A stretch of DNA of 64,000 nucleotides from Tolypothrix bouteillei VB521301 (GTDB lineage: Bacteria > Cyanobacteriota > Cyanobacteriia > Cyanobacteriales > Nostocaceae), in assembly GCF_000760695.4 (NCBI RefSeq), contig NZ_JHEG04000001.1, positions 9,400,125-9,464,124 of the forward strand. Reading direction: 5' to 3'. The notes beneath the pieces were generated by a model. That model did not search any database. It saw only the letters and a program-made list of their open reading frames with translations, and was not told the origin of the DNA. The position numbers and the translations under genes were made by a program. Below, one piece after another: positions 52,365 to 60,264 of this stretch (positions are counted from its first letter, which is position 1; each line of letters starts with the position of its first letter).

Positions 52365-53483
52365 CTAGCTATTATTTAGGGCAAAAATTAGAGGAAGTCT
52401 AACACTTGTGCGTCTAAGCTCTTTATACCTGAGAAATTCGGCAGAATTTTCTTCATACAAACTAGCGATCGCCTTAAATATTTTCCGTCCGGGTTGAGAA
52501 TTAGCTTCTAAAACAAGAGGTCCTCGATCCAAAGTCAATAAAATATCAAAACCAACTTCAGCAAAATTACCAAATTTTGCATGAAGTTTGTAGGAGCATT
52601 CCAAACACATATCTGTTATCCTAACAATTTCTGAATCAATACTCTTACCGTAATATTTTTGATAAAATTCCCTCAATTCGTAAATCGACAGGGCTTTGCC
52701 ATCACCATTTATATTTGTAATCCAAGAATTTTTGCTACCAATTCTTACCCCCATACCTGTTACTTGATAATTTGCATTGCCAGAGTTTTGAACAATTACT
52801 CTGACATCAAAATGAGAATTCTCTAACTCAACCACCTTTGCTTTTGGCTGGAGCAAACAAGAGGTTGAATTGAATTGTGTTTTCAGCGTTTCTAATAAGT
52901 GTTTTCTTTGAATCACCCTACAACTTTCGGTCATTAAATATAATGATTCTTGATTGTCTTGGCTCTGCTTAACAATAGCAATATCCTTTCCTCCATGACC
53001 CTTAATAGGCTTTATGTATATACAGTTACTGTATGTTAAAAAACTGTCTACCACTTCTTCAGAAGCATCTTTGATAAGAACAGATTGAATTGTAGGAATA
53101 TTGTTTTCCAGTAAAAAATTATAAAATTTAAATTTATCTTGTAGTAAAAAAACTAGCTCGAAAGGAATTAATAAATTAAAATTATTTTGTCTTAAAAAGT
53201 ATTGAAAATCACCAATAAATTTTTTCTCATTAGCCTGAGAAATAAATCTATAATAGAGAAGATTGGGGATAATTTGTCTGTTAGCAACCCAAGCACCGTC
53301 ACAAAAGCGATACCCGTTAATTTCCAATCTTCCTGGCTGCCAAGCCAAGGGAGAAAATACTACCAATTCGATTGCAAGATTCTGAGCTTCTATTGCCATC
53401 TCTTGCAAGAAAGGGGTTCTTGCTCCAAAAAGAGCAGTATTTCCATGGTACTCTCTAGCTATAACACCAATTGTTTTTTTCAT
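52365..53483 (-). CDS. YheC/YheD-like ATP-grasp protein
   Basis: 372 residues. N-terminal MKKTIGVIAREYHGNTALFGARTPFLQEM, PGRLEINGYRFCDGAWVANRQIIPNLLYYRF; ATP-grasp core YIKPIKGHGGKDIAIV, HFDVRVIVQNSG, GNFAEVGFDILLTLDRGPLVLEANSQPGRK (Mg-binding Glu/Asn). Matches the YheC/YheD family known in Bacillus spore coat work. ATP-grasp enzymes join an acid to an amine or thiol using ATP; the substrates here are unknown, and a spore role is impossible in a cyanobacterium. AT-rich with a slightly different feel from neighbours. Confidence 0.78.
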   Translation of the reverse strand: MKKTIGVIAREYHGNTALFGARTPFLQEMAIEAQNLAIELVVFSPLAWQPGRLEINGYRFCDGAWVANRQIIPNLLYYRFISQANEKKFIGDFQYFLRQNNFNLLIPFELVFLLQDKFKFYNFLLENNIPTIQSVLIKDASEEVVDSFLTYSNCIYIKPIKGHGGKDIAIVKQSQDNQESLYLMTESCRVIQRKHLLETLKTQFNSTSCLLQPKAKVVELENSHFDVRVIVQNSGNANYQVTGMGVRIGSKNSWITNINGDGKALSIYELREFYQKYYGKSIDSEIVRITDMCLECSYKLHAKFGNFAEVGFDILLTLDRGPLVLEANSQPGRKIFKAIASLYEENSAEFLRYKELRRTSVRLPLIFALNNS

Positions 53484-53518
53484 AATTTAGATAAAGACTG
53501 AAACCAAAAATATTTGGT

Positions 53519-53701
53519 TCAATTTTTCTTCTTTGCTTTCCACGTTCCTCCATAGACGTAAAATGGGTTATCTTGACTTACTTTTTCCCAACAATGAGAA
53601 CAAACAAAAACCCATTGTCCATCCTCTTCATATTTCACCCGATAAAGAACCGATGCGGTTAATCCACATCGGCTGCAAAGTTTAACTCTAATTCTTGTCA
53701 T
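53519..53701 (-). CDS. Small zinc-ribbon protein
   Basis: 60 residues from the ATG at 53701; an earlier start at 53740 would overlap the PIN-TRAM gene. CSRCGLTASVLYRV and FVCSHCWEKVS give two CxxC pairs of a zinc ribbon, with a conserved-looking end YVYGGTWKAKKK. Eight bases after the PIN-TRAM stop: likely same operon. No function assigned. Confidence 0.7.
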   Translation of the reverse strand: MTRIRVKLCSRCGLTASVLYRVKYEEDGQWVFVCSHCWEKVSQDNPFYVYGGTWKAKKKN

Positions 53702-53708
53702 CTTGATG

Positions 53709-54785
53709 TCATGCGATCGCAGAAGCTTGTGGTTTGGCAAAAATCATCCTTCCTGCAGAAGTTTGCAAAGCACTTGTGACAACTACCCGGATTTCGCCTC
53801 CTACATAACCGCTTCCTTCTTCAACCACAACCATTGTGCCATCATCAAGATAGCCAATGCCTTGGCTTGGTTCTTTCCCTTCTTTAAGTACCTTAATGTC
53901 AATATTATCACCAGGTAAGTAAGTGGGACGAACTGCGTTCACTAAGTCATTCACATTGAGTACCGGAACTTTCTGTACGCTAGCCACTTTTGATAAGTTG
54001 TAATCATTAGTCAGTAACGTACCGTTAATTTCTTGAGCAAATCGAACTAACTTCGCATCAACAGTTGTAATGTCTTCATAATCAGTGAGGTTAATTACGA
54101 TGCGCTCTGGGTAAGTCCCTTTGATTCTGTTAAGAATTTCCAGTCCCCGTCTTCCCCTGACTCGCTTTTGGTCTTTACTCGCATCAGCGACTTGCTGCAA
54201 TTCTTGCAGGACAAACTGGGGTACGAGCAACTGTCCTTCTAAAAACCCAGTTTCCAGCAGTGATTCAATACGACCGTCTATAATACAGCTAGTATCTAAA
54301 ACTTTAGTACTGGCTGGTTTCAAAGTCCCTTCCGCAATCATTGTCTCTACGGTATTGGGACTGATTAGGCGCAACAGCCCCCGTCCGTGGGAGTCCGCTA
54401 AATTCATGCCCGTATATGACAGAACTATACTACCTACAACAGCGACCAAAGGTTTAATAAAGCTAAAATCCGCTGGAATTGGTAGTAAAAACAACGGAGC
54501 AAGCATCAAGTTAGCTATCAGAAGCCCGACAACCAAGCCAATGGCACGAGTTAGAATTACATCAAATGGTAATTCCCGGACTTGTGTTTCCAAGCGTCGG
54601 TATCCTGTCTGGAACCTTAATCCTACTGCACCGCCAATGATAGCAGTGAAAGCAGCAAAGACTAAGCGTAAAGCTTCTTGGTTGCTAACATTAGCCAGAA
54701 CTCCTCTTGGGAAGAGGTCTATACTGTAGTAACCTATGCCCGTTGCTGCCAGGACAAATGAGAAAATAATAATTGCATCAACCAT
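53709..54785 (-). CDS. Membrane PIN-TRAM domain protein (YacL-like)
   Basis: 358 residues. Four membrane helices (~3-22, 40-56, 80-100, 108-125), then a PIN nuclease-like domain: KVLDTSCIIDGRIESLLETGF, QFVLQELQQVADAS, RGLEILNRI, DYEDITTVDAKLVRFA and TNDYNLSK, with the acidic residues of the active site present. A TRAM domain ends the chain (VLKEGKEPSQGIGYLDDGTMVVVEEGSGYVGGEIRVVV), which binds RNA. Known YacL-like family, probably membrane-tethered RNase or RNA-binding. Co-transcribed with the zinc-ribbon gene. Confidence 0.9.
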   Translation of the reverse strand: MVDAIIIFSFVLAATGIGYYSIDLFPRGVLANVSNQEALRLVFAAFTAIIGGAVGLRFQTGYRRLETQVRELPFDVILTRAIGLVVGLLIANLMLAPLFLLPIPADFSFIKPLVAVVGSIVLSYTGMNLADSHGRGLLRLISPNTVETMIAEGTLKPASTKVLDTSCIIDGRIESLLETGFLEGQLLVPQFVLQELQQVADASKDQKRVRGRRGLEILNRIKGTYPERIVINLTDYEDITTVDAKLVRFAQEINGTLLTNDYNLSKVASVQKVPVLNVNDLVNAVRPTYLPGDNIDIKVLKEGKEPSQGIGYLDDGTMVVVEEGSGYVGGEIRVVVTSALQTSAGRMIFAKPQASAIA

Positions 54786-55148
54786 GATTGTGTTGTTTTC
54801 CTGGAACTGTGTTAACCGAGCAAATAAGGTATTTTTTATTTCCTCGGTAAGATAGATTTAGACATAAGCATAAAGTGTGAAGTATGACGTATAAAGTGAA
54901 ATCCCTTTATGAATTTATCCAGGAGATTGTCCCCCTTCTAGAATGTGTATAAAATTTTTTCATCCTTTATCCCTCATCCTTCATACTTTCTAAGAGTTTT
55001 GTCTGACAAGATATGCACTCATTATAACCAAAGAGTTTTATGCTTTATCTTTTTCATCTTTTTGTTGTAAAACGATAAAAAAATCCAAAAAACAGAGTAA
55101 TTTTCATTATTTGTAACCCTTCGATTAATAATTTAAATCTTTATTAAA
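54786..55148. other. Gene-free divergent region
   Basis: About 360 AT-rich bases between the divergent PIN-TRAM and hemW genes. CATCCTTTATCCCTCATCCTTC (54961-54982) is a heptamer-type repeat like that at 7438. No other structure seen. Confidence 0.5.
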
Positions 55149-56324
55149 ATGGATTATCCAGTCAACGCGATCGGCTCTCCTTCCTCTGCTTATGTTCACA
55201 TTCCCTTCTGCAGGCGGCGATGCTTCTACTGCGATTTTCCCGTATCAGTGGTCGGAGATCGCTTGCGGGGTGAAACATCGGGCACTATTTCTCAGTACGT
55301 TAGCGCTTTGTGTCATGAAATCACCATCACACCTACTTTCTGTCAACCATTGCAAACAATTTTTTTTGGTGGCGGTACTCCCTCCCTTCTCTCTATAGAA
55401 CAGTTAGAAACAATATTGACGGCGTTAGATAAACAGTTTGGTATATCGCCTGATGCAGAAATTTCCATGGAAATGGACCCAGGCACTTTTGACTTAGCCC
55501 ATATACAAGGCTACCGTGCAGCAGGCACAAACCGGATCAGTTTGGGCGTGCAAGCTTTTCAGGATGATTTATTGAAAGCGAGTGGGCGATCGCACGCCGT
55601 CTCAGACATTTTCGCAGCCGTGGATTTAATCCGACTAGTCGCGGTTCCCGAATTCAGCATAGATTTAATATCGGGATTGCCGCATCAAACTTTAGATAGG
55701 TGGGAAGAATCTTTAGAAAAAGCGATCGCCCTATCACCCACGCATATATCTATTTATGACTTGACAATTGAGCCACAAACTCCTTTTGGGCGGTATTACA
55801 AACCTGGGGATCGACCTTTACCAACAGATGAAACAACAGTGGAAATGTATCGCATAGCACAGAAATTTTTAAAAAATTCAGGTTACGAACATTATGAAAT
55901 TTCTAACTACGCCCGACCGGGACATCAATGCCGCCACAATCGAGTTTACTGGGAGAACCGCCCTTATTATGGCTTTGGGATGGGTGCAGCAAGTTATATT
56001 GGTGGAAAACGCTTCAACCGCCCTCGTACCACCAAGGAATATTATGGGTGGGTGCAAAATGGAGCGATTGTAGATTGTGATGTGACACCACCAGATGAAA
56101 TTTTATTAGAAACTTTAATGTTAGGGTTGAGGTTGGCAGAAGGAGTCAGCTTAGCTGCTTTGGCAGAACGTTTCGGCAAAGACAAGGTAAAAGAGATAGA
56201 GCAGCGTTGTGCAACTTATTATGAGAAAGGTTGGGTAGAAGTTGTCGGTGGAAGGTTGCGACTCACCGACCCAGAAGGTTTTTTATTCTCTAATGTAGTC
56301 TTAGCAGAATTATTCAGGGGGTAG
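55149..56324 (+). CDS. hemW: Radical SAM HemW-type protein
   Basis: 391 residues. The 4Fe-4S binding CxxxCxxC is AYVHIPFCRRRCFYCDFPV (Cys21, 25, 28), followed by FFGGGTPSLL, the SAM region, QAFQDDLLKASGRSHAV and YEISNYARPGHQCRHNRVYWENRPYYGFGMGAAS. This is the HemW type, a heme chaperone that inserts heme into respiratory enzymes, often mislabelled HemN; the absence of the N-terminal HemN extra cysteine supports this. ATG at 55149. Single gene. Confidence 0.88.
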   Translation: MDYPVNAIGSPSSAYVHIPFCRRRCFYCDFPVSVVGDRLRGETSGTISQYVSALCHEITITPTFCQPLQTIFFGGGTPSLLSIEQLETILTALDKQFGISPDAEISMEMDPGTFDLAHIQGYRAAGTNRISLGVQAFQDDLLKASGRSHAVSDIFAAVDLIRLVAVPEFSIDLISGLPHQTLDRWEESLEKAIALSPTHISIYDLTIEPQTPFGRYYKPGDRPLPTDETTVEMYRIAQKFLKNSGYEHYEISNYARPGHQCRHNRVYWENRPYYGFGMGAASYIGGKRFNRPRTTKEYYGWVQNGAIVDCDVTPPDEILLETLMLGLRLAEGVSLAALAERFGKDKVKEIEQRCATYYEKGWVEVVGGRLRLTDPEGFLFSNVVLAELFRG

Positions 56325-56329
56325 GGAGT

Positions 56330-56490
56330 AGCAATTAGCAATTAGCCATTAGCCATTAGCCCTATCTCTTTACGGAGACGCTATGTGCAAGGCACACGCT
56401 TCGCGAACGCGAACGGGTTCGCCAGTTCCCAGGGCGCGGGAAACCCGCCTACAGGACTGGACTTACCATTAGCCATTAGCAATTAGCGCG
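56330..56490 (+). repeat. Heptamers flanking an R4-type block
   Basis: CAATTAG, CAATTAG, CCATTAG and CCATTAG heptamers, then 56419-56463 matching the R4 block (GTTCGCCAGTTCC ... GCGGGAAACCCGCCTACAG), then more CCATTAG/CAATTAG heptamers. Confidence 0.75.
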
Positions 56491-56558
56491 TTGATAACTC
56501 ATAGACCTATGTCAAAATGAAAGTGATACAGTCAAGTCGGAAGGATTGACTCCAAGCA

Positions 56559-57227
56559 ATGGCAGAAGAAACCAATCACAATCAAGCAGGAGAAGTTGCT
56601 CCCAGCACTGTCGATAAGCAAGCCCCCAGTGTCGCTGAAGAAAACGCTCCCAGCACTGATTCACCTGAAGCGACCAGCATTCCAACTGCCAACGCTCCAG
56701 ACCCCAAAACGGCAAACCCAGAAACTAATCCCAATGCGGCAAAATCCAAAACTGCGCCACCCAAACGGGAAAAGCCAGCGGATAAAGCTGCAGGGGATGC
56801 TGAGGAAAAACCTGCCGCAGCTGCTAAGGCTGGGGCAAAAAAAGAGAAAGCACCTGGTGTTGAAGATAAGCCCTTTGTAGAGTTTATACAGCAAGACTAC
56901 TTGCCGGCTTTACAAAAAGCGATCGCAAAAGAAGGGGTACAAGATTTACAATTATCTTTTGCCAAACAGAAGCTTCCCATCATTGGCTATGAAAAAGCTG
57001 AAGACTGTTGGCAAATAGCAGGTAGTTGGCAAAACGGGCTGCGCCAGTTTAACCTATATTTTCCTGAAGAAGACATTCAAGGGAAAAAAGCTTTTTCCTG
57101 TCATGAAGGGAAAAAGCCCAGTACTCTTGAATCTTTTCTTATAGACGAGCGCAAAATCACACTCGATCTTTTAGTGTTTGGTATTGTGCAGCGTTTGAAC
57201 GGTCAAAAGTGGTTGGGAAGAAACTAG
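56559..57227 (+). CDS. DUF2996 protein with disordered N-terminus
   Basis: 222 residues. The first ~110 are low-complexity (Ala/Pro/Lys/Glu, e.g. NAAKSKTAPPKREKPADKAAGDAEEKPAAAAKAGAKKEK), and the C-terminal ~110 form a compact domain: FVEFIQQDYLPALQKAIAKEGVQDLQLSFAKQKLPIIGYEKAEDCWQIAGSWQNGLRQFNLYFPEEDIQGKKAFSC. This matches the cyanobacterial DUF2996 family. No function assigned. Stop codon overlaps that of the convergent TM2 gene by four bases. Confidence 0.75.
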   Translation: MAEETNHNQAGEVAPSTVDKQAPSVAEENAPSTDSPEATSIPTANAPDPKTANPETNPNAAKSKTAPPKREKPADKAAGDAEEKPAAAAKAGAKKEKAPGVEDKPFVEFIQQDYLPALQKAIAKEGVQDLQLSFAKQKLPIIGYEKAEDCWQIAGSWQNGLRQFNLYFPEEDIQGKKAFSCHEGKKPSTLESFLIDERKITLDLLVFGIVQRLNGQKWLGRN

Positions 57228-57736
57228 CCAAGCTCGTGAAAGTGGTAGGTAACAGCTCCTGTAATGGGGTCGTTATCTACTGCTACATAACCAGATTTCA
57301 GCATTTCCTTGAGCGTTGCTTCCACTTCCGTAAAGCCAGCCCCCGTTTCCATGACTCCTTGAGTCACAGTGAGTCTGCCATTTCTTTTTTCCGCCACTTT
57401 CAGCAGTTGTATCATCAGTTTTTCTTGAGGCGATTTGTAAACTTGAGTTGTTGCAGGCGGTTGATTTAAAGGTACGCCAAAGGGAGACACCCCTGCTTTT
57501 AGCCTGAGTTTCATTTCGTGCTCGTTAACCATGTTAGGGATGAGAAACAAATCAACAACTTGTCCGACCCCCAGCAAACCAAAAGTACACATCCATAACA
57601 TACCTGTTCCGACCTTGCCGTTGTATAAACGGTGCAACCCACTAAGCAGACCAAAAAATCCAATTACATTTAAGATGTAAGAGACAAGAAGACGATCTTG
57701 ATGTTCTTTGTTTGTGTTATTAGTTTCCGCATTCAT
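57224..57736 (-). CDS. TM2-domain protein
   Basis: 170 residues from the ATG at 57736 (an ATG at 57787 would add 17 residues). TM2 domain: LVSYILNVIGFFGLLSGLHRLYNGKVGTGMLWMCTFGLLGVGQVVDLFLIPNMV, two helices joined by the DRF-like turn (GLHRLYNG), then a soluble C-terminus (KLMIQLLKVAEKRNGRLTVTQGVMETGAGFTEVEATLKEMLKSGYVAVDNDPITG) with winged-helix-like character. Roles of TM2 proteins are poorly known. Convergent with DUF2996. Confidence 0.8.
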   Translation of the reverse strand: MNAETNNTNKEHQDRLLVSYILNVIGFFGLLSGLHRLYNGKVGTGMLWMCTFGLLGVGQVVDLFLIPNMVNEHEMKLRLKAGVSPFGVPLNQPPATTQVYKSPQEKLMIQLLKVAEKRNGRLTVTQGVMETGAGFTEVEATLKEMLKSGYVAVDNDPITGAVTYHFHELG

Positions 57737-58297
57737 CCCGTGCCAACCCCTCAGATTCGTGCTTGTTTTTCCAGACGGCTTTCCCATACTGTTTTGTTTC
57801 AAACCATGGTAGGTAGCGATTCAAAAATCATGCATTCAAAAAATCAGTAAGAGAAATTTCATAAGTGTGACATTTTATATAGAGAAATTTAGTTCAATTT
57901 TTACAGACCTCTTTTTCTCCGTGCAACTTTACAGTTCATTATAAAGATTCATAATTCTAATAACATTCCCATAAACAACACAAACACGATTTGTTCATCA
58001 GTCCTAAATGATTTACAAACACCTGTTCCTTGTCTCCCCTGTCCCCCTTGTGCGGCTCTTAAATAGGATTTTATATCTCTAGGATAGTTCGGAAAAATGC
58101 AATTGCACTTCACCCACTAGGATCGTTAGTTGAAGTATTGTTGCAAGTCTTAACGTTTTAGGCGTCTGTTATTACCCCTAGCCTTGGTAGACTGAACTAT
58201 ACAAATAAAATACTGTCTTCTGTCAATGTTCGCGAGCGCATTGCTTATGGCTTTGACGGAAACCACGGAATAATAAGACATTCATGGCAATCAGGAC
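57737..58297. other. Gene-free stretch upstream of acsF
   Basis: About 560 bases. Contains R2 copy 4 (58001-58074) and otherwise AT-rich DNA with no coding sequence. A regulatory leader for acsF is expected here but no specific site was identified. Confidence 0.55.
58001..58074 (+). repeat. Interspersed repeat family R2, copy 4
   Basis: CTAAATGATTTACAAACACC, then TGTTCCTTGTCTCCCCTGTC, ending CTTAAATAGGATTTTATATC. Confidence 0.75.
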
Positions 58298-59374
58298 ATG
58301 GTAGATTCCCTAAAAAAACCAGGCTTTGAAGAAATACGGCCAGGGATTAAAGTCCCAGCGAAGGAAACCCTGCTGACACCCCGATTCTACACAACTGACT
58401 TCGATGAGATGGCACGGATGGACATTTCCGTCAACGAAGATGAGTTGCAAGCCATCCTAGAAGAGTTTCGTGCGGACTACAACCGCCATCACTTTGTTCG
58501 GGATTCCGAGTTTGAACAATCCTGGGATCGTATTGATGGGGAAACTCGTCGGTTGTTCGTTGAATTTTTGGAACGTTCCTGTACGGCAGAATTTTCCGGA
58601 TTTTTGTTGTACAAAGAACTCGGTCGTCGTTTAAAGGATAAAAGCCCCGTTCTAGCAGAGTGCTTTAATCTCATGTCTCGGGATGAAGCACGTCACGCTG
58701 GGTTCCTTAACAAAGCACTCTCAGATTTTAATCTGTCGCTAGATTTAGGGTTTTTAACAAAGAGCCGCAAGTACACTTTCTTTAAACCAAAATTTATCTT
58801 CTACGCAACCTATCTTTCAGAAAAGATTGGTTATTGGCGGTATATCACTATTTACCGCCACTTAGAAGCACACCCAGAAGACCGGATTTATCCAATTTTC
58901 CGTTGGTTCGAGAACTGGTGTCAGGATGAAAATCGCCACGGTGATTTCTTTGATGCCATTATGAAATCTCAGCCACAAATGCTGAACGATTGGAAAGCAC
59001 GGTTGTGGTGTCGGTTCTTCCTGCTGTCAGTCTTTGCCACTATGTATCTCAATGACGTGCAACGCAAAGACTTTTATGCCTCAATTGGTTTAGATGCACG
59101 GGAATATGATAAGTACGTCATTGAAAAAACCAATGAAACAGCAGGGCGAGTCTTCCCCGTTATGCTAGATATTGAGCGTCCGGAGTTCTACGAGCGTTTG
59201 GAAGTTTGTGTCAAGAACAACGAGAAGTTGACTGCGATCGCGAACTCCAATACTCCAAAATTCCTGCAATTCTTCCAGAAGCTACCCTACTACATCTCCA
59301 ATGCTTGGCAAGTAGTGCAGTTGTACTTCATCAAACCAATTGATGCTGAAGCAACTCGATATGTTGTGCGGTAG
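58298..59374 (+). CDS. acsF: Mg-protoporphyrin IX monomethyl ester cyclase (aerobic, AcsF/ChlA type)
   Basis: 358 residues, the usual length. Di-iron carboxylate motifs: DEARHAGFL and [11 protein letters not shown], with earlier Glu in [14 protein letters not shown] and [16 protein letters not shown] helix. It forms the fifth (isocyclic) ring of chlorophyll using O2, iron and NADPH, in the cytoplasm/thylakoid interface. ATG at 58298. Single gene followed by a very strong terminator. Presence supports an oxygenic phototroph with aerobic chlorophyll synthesis; the anaerobic BchE route is not in the window. Confidence 0.95.
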   Translation: MVDSLKKPGFEEIRPGIKVPAKETLLTPRFYTTDFDEMARMDISVNEDELQAILEEFRADYNRHHFVRDSEFEQSWDRIDGETRRLFVEFLERSCTAEFSGFLLYKELGRRLKDKSPVLAECFNLMSRDEARHAGFLNKALSDFNLSLDLGFLTKSRKYTFFKPKFIFYATYLSEKIGYWRYITIYRHLEAHPEDRIYPIFRWFENWCQDENRHGDFFDAIMKSQPQMLNDWKARLWCRFFLLSVFATMYLNDVQRKDFYASIGLDAREYDKYVIEKTNETAGRVFPVMLDIERPEFYERLEVCVKNNEKLTAIANSNTPKFLQFFQKLPYYISNAWQVVQLYFIKPIDAEATRYVVR

Positions 59375-59383
59375 ATACAGTCC

Positions 59384-59425
59384 ATAAAATAGAGAGACGT
59401 TATATATAACGTCTCTCTATTTTAT
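59384..59425 (+). terminator. acsF terminator, perfect 19-bp hairpin
   Basis: Arms 59384-59402 and 59407-59425, each containing AGAGAGACGTTA / TAACGTCTCTCT, loop TATA, followed by T-rich sequence. Strong intrinsic terminator. Confidence 0.88.
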
Positions 59426-59476
59426 TTATGCTATCAATAGATTCTAGAGAATTTTTCTGTTGAATTGGGCAATTGT

Positions 59477-59632
59477 TTAATTAGAAAACGGTTTCCTATT
59501 TTTCCTGTCGCGATGCATTTTTCTGGCTTCTGATTTTTCTTTTGCCTTGCTCAAACCAACCGCTACAAGATAGGTCATTTCTGCTGCCATTTGATACGCT
59601 GAGTGAATATTGGCTTTTTCTTGCTCGCTCAT
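59477..59632 (-). CDS. Small charged hypothetical protein
   Basis: 51 residues from the ATG at 59632, which has GAGG five bases upstream. Helical then very basic (SEARKMHRDRKNRKPFSN). A longer frame to 59791 has no such start support. Not recognised; may be a real small protein but evidence is limited. Confidence 0.4.
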   Translation of the reverse strand: MSEQEKANIHSAYQMAAEMTYLVAVGLSKAKEKSEARKMHRDRKNRKPFSN

Positions 59633-60264
59633 GAGAACCTCGCAAAGATTAGGGAAATCCGGGACGACTAATTCAGAAACAAAGATGATACTTAAGATTT
59701 GCAGTCCGAATTCCTTGTTATTCGTTCGTCTTTCGTTACAAAATAAGAATATAGTGAAGAGAGATTGCCAGACTTCATCCAATTGGGTCACCCGATCGGG
59801 TGATAGAGAGCAATTATAAAATATTAATTAGGTTTAAAGCCTAAGGCGTAGGAACTGCTTGCAATTTTGCAGCAAAACCCTCAAGAGAATCCTCAGACCT
59901 TGATAAAAAACTAAAAGCACCCAGAGAAAACTCTGAGTGCGAAAGCTTGAGGTTGAATCTCGTGATGTTTTTACTTTAATTTATTCATTAGACTTTGACG
60001 GTTAGAAAATGTCATAAAAAGTCTTTTGTTTTTCTAAAAATTTTTACTCAAAAAATAAGTTTAAGTCAGACTTTTTCATACCAAAATCTTAAATTTCAAA
60101 TCCAAAATAGTCTTATCTTTAAGTTTTGTGAAAAAATAGCGGATTTGCCTGAAAATATATGCAACCTATTAAGGGAGTTTGCAAAAAGTCATTTTAATTA
60201 CCAGTAATTAATTAACGTGTAGCAAAATTGTTATTCGGTCACTGCTGTTTCTTTGACAAACGGA
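59633..60264. other. Gene-free AT-rich stretch upstream of the exoprotein gene
   Basis: About 630 bases, AT-rich, no convincing gene. It holds an orphan hairpin at 59917-59940 (listed separately). Short frames present have no ribosome-binding site or family character. Confidence 0.5.
59917..59940 (-). terminator. Orphan intrinsic-terminator-like hairpin
   Basis: On the minus strand GCACTCAGAG-TTTT-CTCTGGGTGC (one mismatch), followed by TTTTAGTTTTTT. No minus-strand gene lies upstream for over 3 kb, so it may end a small RNA. Confidence 0.55.

Noticed and set aside
59995..60207. Plus-strand 70-residue frame
   Set aside because: AT-rich, no ribosome-binding site, no recognisable character. 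Treated as non-coding.
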